Of a stretch of DNA of 13,988 nt, positions 1-6,750 are shown piece by piece. A program made the translations under genes and the position numbers. Numbering within the stretch: position 1 is the first letter of the stretch; every line of letters starts with the position of its first letter. Under the pieces are notes generated by a model. That model was not told the origin of the DNA. It made no database searches and worked only from the letters and a program-made list of their open reading frames with translations. The DNA is taken from positions 1 through 13,988 of the forward strand of contig JBIILZ010000104.1 of assembly GCA_044338255.1 (NCBI GenBank), read 5' to 3'. The DNA comes from CAIUVD01 sp044338255. GTDB taxonomy: Bacteria > Planctomycetota > UBA11346.

Positions 1-120
1 GCCCATGTGGCCTATTTCCACCCCAATAAGGGAACCCGATGACCGGAGAGCCGTATGCGGGAAAACCGCCCGTACGGTTCGGAGGGAGGGGCGGCCCGCA
101 AGGGCCGTCCCTACCCCTAT
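1..120 (+). mobile_element. Group II intron, 3' end (partial, cut by window edge)
   Basis: The window opens inside a bacterial group II intron. Domain V and domain VI are recognisable (separate entry) and the intron ends in CCCTAT at 120, which fits the usual AY 3' end. The intron-encoded reverse transcriptase/maturase, if there is one, lies upstream of the window. Nothing in bases 1-47 can be safely assigned to it; this stretch should be the end of domain IV. The domain V sequence resembles those I know from bacterial introns that carry an RT, and class C is possible, but the class cannot be fixed without the 5' part. The 3' exon starts at 121, only 45 bases before the start codon of the isomerase gene, so the intron sits in that gene's leader region. 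Confidence 0.85.
48..120 (+). ncRNA. Group II intron domains V and VI
   Basis: Domain V spans about 48-80. It begins GAGCCGT and ends ACGGTTC (lower stem 48-54 with 74-80). The upper stem GCGG (57-60) pairs with CCGC (66-69) around a GAAAA loop. The catalytic AGC triad is at 49-51. Domain VI follows: GGCCC (93-97) pairs with GGGCC (102-106) around a GCAA tetraloop, and the stem continues downward through 88-92 with 107-111. A113 is left unpaired, eight bases from the 3' end, where the branch-point adenosine should be. Together the two helices identify a ribozyme end rather than a chance hairpin. Confidence 0.9.
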
Positions 121-165
121 CCAGGGGGAAGCTTCCTTTCATCAACCATCTCTCTAAAGACCCCC

Positions 166-942
166 ATGCTCCTCAATCAAGTCGCCTGCCAGCTCTATAC
201 GCTCCGCGATTTCTGCAAAACCGCCGGCGATTTCGCGACCACCGTCAAGCGCGTCAAGGCCATCGGCTACGCCGGCGTGCAGATCAGTGGCGTCGGGCCG
301 ATTCCTGAAACCGAGATCAGGCGCATCTGCGAGGGCGAAGGCCTGGTCATCTGCGCCACCCATGAAAACGCCAAGATGATCGTCGACGAGACGCAGAAGG
401 TCATCGACCGCCTGGGCGCGCTCGGCACGCGCTATACCGCCTATCCCCACCCGCATATCCACCCCACGAACCTCGCCGAGGTCACGGCTATCGCCGCCAG
501 TCTCGACCTGGCCGGCGCCAAGATGCGTGCCGCCGGCCAGGTGCTGACCTATCACAACCACGCCTGCGAGTTCAAGAAGATCGGCGCCAAGACCTGGCTG
601 CAGCATCTTTACGACCTCACCGACGCCAAGCATCTGCAAGGTGAGATCGACACCTACTGGGTCGCTGCCGGCGGTGAGAGCCCCGAGGAATGGGTGACCC
701 GTCTGCACGGACGTCTGCCCTTGCTGCATCTCAAGGACTACGGTGTCGGCCCCGACCATAACCACGGCGCGATCATGGAGATCGGCAACGGCAACCTGAA
801 TTGGCCAGCGATCATCCAGGCTGCCGAGAAATCCGGAACGCAGTGGTACATCGTCGAGCAGGACACCTGCCCCGGCGACCCCTTCGACTCGATCAGCCAA
901 AGCATCACCTTCATCAAGCGGCACCTCGCGGACGTCGGCTGA
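166..942 (+). CDS. Sugar phosphate isomerase/epimerase (xylose isomerase-like TIM barrel)
   Basis: This is a 258-aa protein of the AP-endonuclease-2/xylose-isomerase-like TIM-barrel family, related to IolE and similar sugar isomerases/epimerases. The expected metal ligands are visible: E135 in NHACEF, D162 in EIDTYW, H188 in LLHLKDY and E231 in YIVEQD. The phrase IGNGNLNWPAI near residue 206 is also typical. Family members isomerise or epimerise sugars or inositol derivatives in the cytoplasm using a divalent metal; the substrate cannot be read from sequence. The frame is open back to 55, but that extension would run through intron domains V and VI, so I chose the ATG at 166. The ribosome-binding site is weak (AAAGA, about 5 bases upstream). 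No partner genes of an inositol or sugar catabolic operon are next to it. The family call is firm and the specific reaction is unknown. Confidence 0.88.
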   Translation: MLLNQVACQLYTLRDFCKTAGDFATTVKRVKAIGYAGVQISGVGPIPETEIRRICEGEGLVICATHENAKMIVDETQKVIDRLGALGTRYTAYPHPHIHPTNLAEVTAIAASLDLAGAKMRAAGQVLTYHNHACEFKKIGAKTWLQHLYDLTDAKHLQGEIDTYWVAAGGESPEEWVTRLHGRLPLLHLKDYGVGPDHNHGAIMEIGNGNLNWPAIIQAAEKSGTQWYIVEQDTCPGDPFDSISQSITFIKRHLADVG

Positions 943-954
943 AACCAACGCCAA

Positions 955-987
955 GTCCGTTTCGCCTGCAAAACGCGCGAAACGGAC
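955..987 (+). terminator. Hairpin downstream of isomerase gene, possible terminator
   Basis: An 11-bp perfect stem (955-965 with 977-987; arm GTCCGTTTCGC) closes an 11-base loop, starting 12 bases after the isomerase stop codon. No T-run follows, so intrinsic termination is uncertain; it could instead be a processing or stabilising hairpin. The remainder of the gap up to the pilin gene (988-1182) is AT-richer and probably carries the pilin promoter, but I could not pick a convincing -35/-10 pair. Confidence 0.45.
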
Positions 988-1170
988 GGATAGCTGGTGA
1001 CATAAATTGTTAGTTCGTGACAAATCGATATTGATGCAATCGTTACGTTGCCGGCAATAAGCAATCTTTATGACCGTATATAAGTCATTTAGACTCTAAG
1101 ATAGGAGCTCCAAGCCCCTGTCGACATAGGCACGAATTTGAGCTATAAATACATGCCAACCCACCAACGC

Positions 1171-1175
1171 AGGAG
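1171..1175 (+). promoter_or_regulatory. Ribosome binding site of the pilin gene
   Basis: AGGAG lies 7 bases before the ATG at 1183, one of the few clear Shine-Dalgarno sequences in this window. It decides the pilin start against the in-frame TTG at 1138, because only the 1183 start puts the FTLIE prepilin motif at the expected distance from the N-terminus. Confidence 0.8.
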
Positions 1176-1182
1176 AAACAAC

Positions 1183-1881
1183 ATGCGCCAGGCATTTACC
1201 CTTATCGAACTCATGATCGTCATCGCGATCATCGCCATCATCGCCGCGATCGCGATCCCCAACCTCCTCGAGTCGCGGATCACCGCCAATGAGTCGGCTG
1301 CTGCTGCCTCGTTGAAGAGTGGTATCTTCCCGGCGGAAGTGCAATTCCAGGCGGGTGCCTATTCGGACGTCGATTCGAATGGACGTGGGGAATATTGCAA
1401 CGATGTGAAATACTTTGCCGGTATCGTAAACACAGAGGTTGCCACCGGTAATTCTCCGAAAGCCTTGAACCTTGTTGCGCCAACATTCACTGTCGGTGAT
1501 AACGCGGCAGTGGGTGCGTACCTCTACCAAGTGGATGTTGCGACCATTGGCTCCACGGTCGCTGGCGATCAACAGTTTGGAGAAAACTTTTTCGCTGCCT
1601 ATGCGGCGCCTAACAATCCGGGCAACGACGGACGTCGCAGTTTCGGTGTCAACTCCTTTGGTTCTGTTTTTGCCACGAAGCAGACCCTTGCAGCGACCAC
1701 CGACACAATTGGTCTGAGTAAAATCAGTTGGGCCGCTCCGACGATCACCGCTAGCACCGGTGTGGGTAATGCGCCAACCGCTACGGCGGGCACGGCCGGG
1801 GCTTCCAAAATATTCTTTACTGATCCAACCATTACCAATTCCGTCGCAGCCACGGCCAACGCTTCGCCATACGTTAAGTAA
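1183..1881 (+). CDS. Type IV pilin-like prepilin (N-methylation motif)
   Basis: The product has 232 aa and starts with a short basic leader, MRQA, followed by FTLIELMIVI and a hydrophobic helix to about residue 26 (IIAIIAAIAIPNLL). This is the class III signal peptide of type IV pilins and type II secretion pseudopilins, cut and N-methylated by a PilD-type prepilin peptidase. Cleavage should fall between A4 and F5; the -1 residue is Ala rather than the usual Gly, and Glu is present at +5. The rest is a secreted globular domain with one Cys (C72), so there is no C-terminal disulfide loop. The segment GNDGRRSFGVNSFGSVF (148-164) looks like a conserved core. The tail from about 185 to 232 is rich in Ala, Thr, Ser and Gly. 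No assembly genes (ATPase, platform protein, peptidase) are nearby, and a strong terminator follows. It could be a major pilin or a pseudopilin. Confidence 0.88.
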   Translation: MRQAFTLIELMIVIAIIAIIAAIAIPNLLESRITANESAAAASLKSGIFPAEVQFQAGAYSDVDSNGRGEYCNDVKYFAGIVNTEVATGNSPKALNLVAPTFTVGDNAAVGAYLYQVDVATIGSTVAGDQQFGENFFAAYAAPNNPGNDGRRSFGVNSFGSVFATKQTLAATTDTIGLSKISWAAPTITASTGVGNAPTATAGTAGASKIFFTDPTITNSVAATANASPYVK

Positions 1882-1890
1882 TCATTTTTT

Positions 1891-1936
1891 CAATGAAAAA
1901 CAGGAAGGGGCAAACGCCCCTTCCTGTTTTTCATTG
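1891..1936 (+). terminator. Strong rho-independent terminator, symmetric
   Basis: A perfect 21-bp inverted repeat (1891-1911 with 1916-1936) with an AAAC loop starts 10 bases after the pilin stop codon. The GC-rich core (CAGGAAGGGGC/GCCCCTTCCTG) is followed by TTTTT at 1927-1931 and preceded by AAAAA at 1896-1900, so it should terminate transcription in both directions. It separates the pilin from the membrane protein gene downstream. Confidence 0.9.
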
Positions 1937-2075
1937 GCGTCGGAATGGATGTAGAGTTCGATTCACGTGCATAGACTTACCGTTTCACTTCAGGGTCGTA
2001 TCTTGAACAATCTTAAGTCGGAGGGGAGTCTATGAACGCTTCGGGTCTAATGAAATGAAGGATTAATTTGTATTC

Positions 2076-4061
2076 ATGCGTGATCTCATAAGACTCCCTT
2101 GTAAAGTAGATATCATCGGAATTACCCCGCTGATATTTCTTGCCGGTCTGGCAGGCGGAGTCCTGGGACATGCAATATGGCCGATGGAATGTGCTGCCTT
2201 GGCGCTCTTGACGGTTCTGTTTGTTGCTTGGTATTTCGGTTTTCTGCAATGGTTAAGCCAAGATTGTATCGGGTTTTGGAGTGGAGCATTCCTCATCATG
2301 TGGTTGGGATGGTCGGCGATAGGTGCGACCTGGGTATCGGCATTTCCGAAGGTGGCTTGGTGGTCATTGGCTCTGGATGCGATCGGTATTGCTGCATTAT
2401 TTGCAGGTGCGTATCATGGGCAGGTAAAGGGTGATCAACGATGGCGGGACCCTCTTCGAGCGGTCGCTATATTGATTATCGGAGTTGTTTCCGCGTCATG
2501 GTGTGCTGGGGATTTGCTGAATCGCACCCAGAATATCTGGGGTGGGATGAACGCTAATTCCCTAGCCAACATATTTATACCATTTTTGATATTGCCTTTC
2601 GTTGTTCCAGATGTGCGTCGTAAAATCTCTATTATGGATCGTTGGCTGTTAGTGATTGGCCTTTTGGCAGGGCTGCTCTTTTGTTGGCTCAGCGGGCGGC
2701 GTTTAGCCCTGGCCGCCATGGTCCTGGCTGCGGGAGGAGGGGTGATCTGCAGTATATCGCGGCGTGATCTGCAATTATTGTTAGGAATAGCATTGAATGG
2801 CATACTCGCAGTCTTGGTAATGTCTGCGACAGGAATTCTGCCTGGGACGGAGAGTGGTGATGCGTTGCGCCCTCAGCTATTTCGTGCTGCATGGGGTGAA
2901 TTCCTTGCTCAGCCACTAAGCGGAATAGGCCCGGCCGGGGGTTATGCGATGCAGGAAGGTTTCAGTGAACCGGCTCGCATCCTAGCCGCTAGCGGGGTTG
3001 GTGTTGTGCACTCTCACTCGGTTCTCTTGGAGGTGTTGGTCTCAGGGGGAGTCATAGGATTCGGACTGCTTCTCGCTGCTGCGATATGCATCCTCCGTTC
3101 AGTTTCCAGTGAGCGGAGGATGGAGGTCGGATGCATCATCGGTGCCATGCTACCGATTATTCTGGTTGATGCCTCACCAGGCAGCCTGATGGGTCATGTC
3201 TGGATGCCATTTCTGATCGGTTGTGCTTGTGCAAAGGAGGATGTTGCTGTAAGGACGAGGGTAAAATCTCATAAAATTATTAATATGGTGATCATTATGA
3301 GTGCATGTGCGGCTTCTGTCTGGATGTGGACCCAATCACTTGCAGTTGCACGTTTAAACAAGAATTCGGGAGTGTCCCTCTATATGGGCGCTCTTCAGCG
3401 GGTGCGTAATCCTGACCTCATGAGCCAACTGGTATCGTACATGAAAGCTGCTCCTGATTTCGATCCGAATTCTTCCTCGTTGCGGGCAGCATTAACCATA
3501 GCTCGTATGACATGCGGATGGTTTATGCATTGGCCCGAATTGGCATGGTCGATGCGCTCTTCCCCGCCATCGAGCGTTGATATGGATGCTCTAGATGCAG
3601 TATTGCGTCGTTCACCATTTCAGGACACACCCTATGAAGACTTGGCGACAATCGATCCTGCAAATTTGTCTCCGGCTTTACGTACTCGTAAAGCAAGAAT
3701 CGAGCAAGCCAGCGACGATAGTTCAAGCATCGAAGGTGCTGCGGCTATCTGGCGACAGACGATAGCTGCGTCGATTGAGAGGCCTTTATTAGAGGCTGAG
3801 AAAAGGCGTTATCTGGTAATATTGGAGCGTTATCCCGAAATCCCTGGGATTGCAGCCGTCGGACTCTGGCTGTATGCGCGAGGGATATTGGATAATCAAG
3901 CGGTTTTTTACCGCATCCGAATGGGCCTGCGGCTCGCACGAACGGACTCTTCGCTATTCATGAATATGATTAACAATCTCACAGTACAGCAACGAGAGCG
4001 TCTAATGGAGCTCGACCATGACCTGCAGCTGGGATTGCCGCAGATTAAAGGAGGGAGGTGA
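2076..4061 (+). CDS. O-antigen ligase / O-oligosaccharyltransferase-like membrane protein (Wzy_C family)
   Basis: This 661-aa protein has about ten or more hydrophobic segments between residues 14 and 420, then a soluble C-terminal part (about 425-661). The Wzy_C ligase signature is visible: SGRRLALAAM (206-215, with the conserved Arg), LSGIGPAGGY (281-290), and HSHSVLLEVLVSGG (312-325), containing the H-x-H and Glu of the periplasmic catalytic loop. Family members move a lipid-linked glycan from undecaprenyl pyrophosphate to lipid A core (WaaL) or to Ser/Thr of proteins (PglL/PilO/TfpO) on the outer face of the inner membrane. The long soluble tail and the adjacent pilin gene fit a protein O-OTase somewhat better, but WaaL or a Wzy polymerase cannot be excluded. 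GAAGGA at 2057-2062 is a distant ribosome-binding site for the ATG at 2076. Base composition is more AT-rich than in the flanking genes, suggesting horizontal acquisition. Confidence 0.8.
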   Translation: MRDLIRLPCKVDIIGITPLIFLAGLAGGVLGHAIWPMECAALALLTVLFVAWYFGFLQWLSQDCIGFWSGAFLIMWLGWSAIGATWVSAFPKVAWWSLALDAIGIAALFAGAYHGQVKGDQRWRDPLRAVAILIIGVVSASWCAGDLLNRTQNIWGGMNANSLANIFIPFLILPFVVPDVRRKISIMDRWLLVIGLLAGLLFCWLSGRRLALAAMVLAAGGGVICSISRRDLQLLLGIALNGILAVLVMSATGILPGTESGDALRPQLFRAAWGEFLAQPLSGIGPAGGYAMQEGFSEPARILAASGVGVVHSHSVLLEVLVSGGVIGFGLLLAAAICILRSVSSERRMEVGCIIGAMLPIILVDASPGSLMGHVWMPFLIGCACAKEDVAVRTRVKSHKIINMVIIMSACAASVWMWTQSLAVARLNKNSGVSLYMGALQRVRNPDLMSQLVSYMKAAPDFDPNSSSLRAALTIARMTCGWFMHWPELAWSMRSSPPSSVDMDALDAVLRRSPFQDTPYEDLATIDPANLSPALRTRKARIEQASDDSSSIEGAAAIWRQTIAASIERPLLEAEKRRYLVILERYPEIPGIAAVGLWLYARGILDNQAVFYRIRMGLRLARTDSSLFMNMINNLTVQQRERLMELDHDLQLGLPQIKGGR

Positions 4062-4117
4062 GTCGTCCTGGTGGAAGTGCTTGCCGCGGGAGTACAAGGA
4101 TGAGAGCGTGTTGTAAG

Positions 4118-5965
4118 TTAGGTGCATTCGGGTAGTTCTAAGATTGCTGGGGATGCGCTCTCTAGGGCCATGACATAGGCATTTTCTAATTCGCGAACGA
4201 GTCGATTGTGTCGCATGTCCGTCGGTAGTGCGGCTGCCTCTTGAAAACGCCGCTTCCATGTCGCCAGTAAGCCCGGCTGAGATAGGAGTTTTTGCAGCAT
4301 ATCGCATTGTTCCTGCGGAGAGTTGGTTACTAGGTCAATAAGTCCAAAGTCATACATCATGCTTGCCGCAACCCTCGAGTGAATGGTTTTCCCCGCACAG
4401 GTCAGGACGGGTGTGCCCAAAGAGATGGCTTCACCGGTCGTGCTGTGCCCCCCGTAAGGATAGCTGTCAATAGCTAGGTCGAGCAAACGGATGACTTGCA
4501 GGTAGTCACTGCGTTCCTCGAAACGATCCACGTAGTGGATACGATCAGGTAAGATACCCCATGCGCTAAGGAGGGCTCCTGCTTGAGAAACGGAACTGGG
4601 TTTAATGCGGATCATCAAGTGCGCGTGTGGATGGTGCGTGAGAACGCGAGCAATGCCCTCGATGAATTCTGCGCGAATTCGATTTGGTTGCTGCAGTATG
4701 CCAATCAGGATGACGTCTGAAGGAATCCCCAGTTGTTCTCGGCAAAGGGTCGATGCGCCATCACCCAGTCCGCAGCTGATCGGATGATAGCAGCAAGGTA
4801 GACGCACTAGTGGTTCCGAGCAGAATTTATCATAGCCTTCCGGCGCGACAATTGAATCCACAATAAATGCATCATAGTGTGAGCAGCCGGTGGAAACAGC
4901 GCACCCCAACCATAAGATCTGCGTAGAGCACGGTCGACGTGCCAAGAGGTCGGCCCGGTGGCCTCGGGTCAATCCCGTGAGATCGATGATGACGTCAATT
5001 CCGGCGTCCTGAATCTGTCGCAGAGAGACCAAGTCGGACGCCGTACTGATATCAAGTTCGCGATCGACAAGAGCGGCTATTTTTCTGCATATGACTGAGT
5101 CATCTGCTGGCGTTAGCCTTATGAGCACGATTTCAAAGAGCTCGCGATCATGCCGGGATAAAACATCAAGCATCATGTACGCTACTGGATGTTCTCTAAA
5201 ATCAGCGCTGTAATAACCGAGGATGATTTTTCCGCCAATCCATTTCCTGGACTGCCTAGTGCATTTAAAATAGGATTGAGCAGAATTGCGGCCAACATGA
5301 GTAAGTATCTTAGGATCGTCGATCGACATCATGATGCTGGTCGGATTCAAAGCTGCCTCGGGTCGCTGCAATGCTAGCTGGAGTGCATCGATATTGCGTC
5401 CTAACTTCTCCCAGTCACTCTGCATGGCGTACGCCATATCGAGTGTCTGAAGCGCTTGGAGATTCTGCCTTCCTTCTGGCATTCCTAAGATGCGATTCGC
5501 TTCTTCAACTGCTTCCTGCTCACGCCGCAGGACGATCAGCAATTCGAGGCGTAGCTCCATCCATGGAATCGTGAGTGGTCTGATTCGTAACGCCTGGTCG
5601 ACCGCTTGAAGGGCATGTTCTGGATTGCGGTAAAACTTCCATGCCAAACCGAGGTGGTAATGCAGCGCGCCATCATGAGGCTTATTGCGAACGGCCATCT
5701 GCGAAAACTGAATTGCCTGCTTGTGATCGCCATTTTTCATCAGCAACACTGAAATATTGATCATTGCCGGCACATAGGTCGGTGCCGCACCAAGGCATTG
5801 TCGTAAACACTGGATGGCTTCTGACCGTTTCCCCTGTTCATTGAGTACATGGCTGAGGTTGAAGAGCAATTGATGGTCGAAAGGATTTTTTTCTTTGAGT
5901 TGAAGAAGACGTATCTCGGCGGCTGGCCAATTGCGCTGTTTAATGAATTCAATGACTTTTTTCAA
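4118..5965 (-). CDS. TPR protein with OGT/SPINDLY-like glycosyltransferase domain (GT41)
   Basis: The product has 615 aa. Residues 1-200 hold TPR-like helical repeats (for example ALHYHLGLAWKFYRNPEHAL at 100-119). Residues from about 245 are a GT41 O-GlcNAc-transferase-like domain: ILGYYSADFREHPVAYMM (248-265) contains the His equivalent to human OGT H498, WLGCAVSTGCSHYDAFIVD (352-370) matches the GYPGT loop region, and PYGGHSTTGEAISLGTPVLT (503-522) plus SRVAAS (530-535) match the UDP-binding region. The position of the OGT catalytic-pocket Lys (QLYK) appears as Arg in QQPNR (425-429). The expected role is transfer of a sugar from a UDP- or other NDP-sugar to Ser/Thr of proteins in the cytoplasm. 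The reading frame has a stop (TAG) 15 bases upstream, so the start is the TTG at 5965; the next ATG is far inside the TPR part. It is convergent with the ligase gene, with 56 bases between them and no clear terminator. Its composition is AT-richer than dxs. Confidence 0.87.
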   Translation of the reverse strand: MKKVIEFIKQRNWPAAEIRLLQLKEKNPFDHQLLFNLSHVLNEQGKRSEAIQCLRQCLGAAPTYVPAMINISVLLMKNGDHKQAIQFSQMAVRNKPHDGALHYHLGLAWKFYRNPEHALQAVDQALRIRPLTIPWMELRLELLIVLRREQEAVEEANRILGMPEGRQNLQALQTLDMAYAMQSDWEKLGRNIDALQLALQRPEAALNPTSIMMSIDDPKILTHVGRNSAQSYFKCTRQSRKWIGGKIILGYYSADFREHPVAYMMLDVLSRHDRELFEIVLIRLTPADDSVICRKIAALVDRELDISTASDLVSLRQIQDAGIDVIIDLTGLTRGHRADLLARRPCSTQILWLGCAVSTGCSHYDAFIVDSIVAPEGYDKFCSEPLVRLPCCYHPISCGLGDGASTLCREQLGIPSDVILIGILQQPNRIRAEFIEGIARVLTHHPHAHLMIRIKPSSVSQAGALLSAWGILPDRIHYVDRFEERSDYLQVIRLLDLAIDSYPYGGHSTTGEAISLGTPVLTCAGKTIHSRVAASMMYDFGLIDLVTNSPQEQCDMLQKLLSQPGLLATWKRRFQEAAALPTDMRHNRLVRELENAYVMALESASPAILELPECT

Positions 5966-6142
5966 GTTGCTCTCGTCATTCTAGGATGAAGGTATGATCT
6001 ACGGAATGTATTTGAGGTGCTCGGATTTTCGGCTTCAGCGACATGCAAGCAAAAAGTGTTTTGAAGAATAGAACTCGAGGGCGCGGCAATTTTTTTCGAA
6101 CTCGACCTTGAATGTAGAGTCGAACGATTACTATAGCCGGAG

Positions 6143-6676
6143 ATGAGCGCTTTCATGCACCGTAAATTACACATAGGTGGCCAAGTCCGTCAAGCCGGCT
6201 GGGAAATCATCGACGCCTTGTCTCGTCCGGAAGTGGATCATCTCGGCAATGCCCAGGACTTGTCGCGTTTCCCTGACGGCACCTTCGAGGAATTGTACGC
6301 CTCGCACGTCATCGAGCATTTCGACTACAACGGACCGTTGCAGGCGGCGTTGAAGGAATGGCATCGGGTTCTTTCCCCGACCGGCTGTCTGTACCTCAGC
6401 TTTCCCGATTTGGCCATTTTGACGCAGATGTATGCGAGCGGTAAGCTCGATCTCAGTCAGAAATTCCATGTCATGCGCATGATTTTCGGCGGGCATATCG
6501 ATGCGTTTGATTACCATACGGTTGGTCTTGATCAAGAAATCATGAGTTCATTCCTGCAGACAGCTGGCATTTCCTCGATTCAACGGGTGAAAGATTTCGG
6601 TCTGTTTCAGGATACCTCGCGCCAAAAGTTCTGTGGGATCCCAATTAGCTGCAATTTAGTTATTTTTAAGCGCTAA
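6143..6676 (+). CDS. Small SAM-dependent methyltransferase-like protein
   Basis: This 177-aa protein resembles the short Methyltransf_11-type proteins often found in surface-polysaccharide clusters. After an initial strand (KLHIGG, 8-13), NAQDLSRFPDGTFEELYASH (36-55) corresponds to the acidic loop and motif II/III region, followed by VIEHFDY and the helix ALKEWHRVLSPTGCLYLSFP (69-88), the classic post-motif region. The glycine-rich SAM motif I, usually GCG or GxGxG after the first strand, is reduced to IGGQVRQAGW, so SAM binding may be altered or lost. The start could also be the ATG at 6155 (MHRKLHIGG); I kept 6143 because a purine-rich stretch lies just before it. The gene diverges from the OGT-like gene across a 177-base gap and precedes dxs by 74 bases. 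The substrate is unknown; a role in modifying a surface sugar is inferred from context. Confidence 0.75.
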   Translation: MSAFMHRKLHIGGQVRQAGWEIIDALSRPEVDHLGNAQDLSRFPDGTFEELYASHVIEHFDYNGPLQAALKEWHRVLSPTGCLYLSFPDLAILTQMYASGKLDLSQKFHVMRMIFGGHIDAFDYHTVGLDQEIMSSFLQTAGISSIQRVKDFGLFQDTSRQKFCGIPISCNLVIFKR

Positions 6677-6750
6677 GTCACGATTTTTGCGCCTTTGACC
6701 GGCGAAGGTTCTGATTTGGCCAACTCGCCGAGCCCGTTAGGCTGCTACCC

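Noticed and set aside
55..165. N-terminal extension of the isomerase frame
   Set aside because: The extension reads through intron domains V and VI and adds no family similarity; the ATG at 166 gives the normal N-terminus.
154..1023. 289-codon open frame antisense to the isomerase
   Set aside because: Shadow frame of a GC-rich gene, with no recognisable domain.
1040..1100. Sigma-70 promoter for the pilin gene
   Set aside because: The stretch is AT-rich with TATA-like bases near 1077, but no -35 element with acceptable spacing could be defended.
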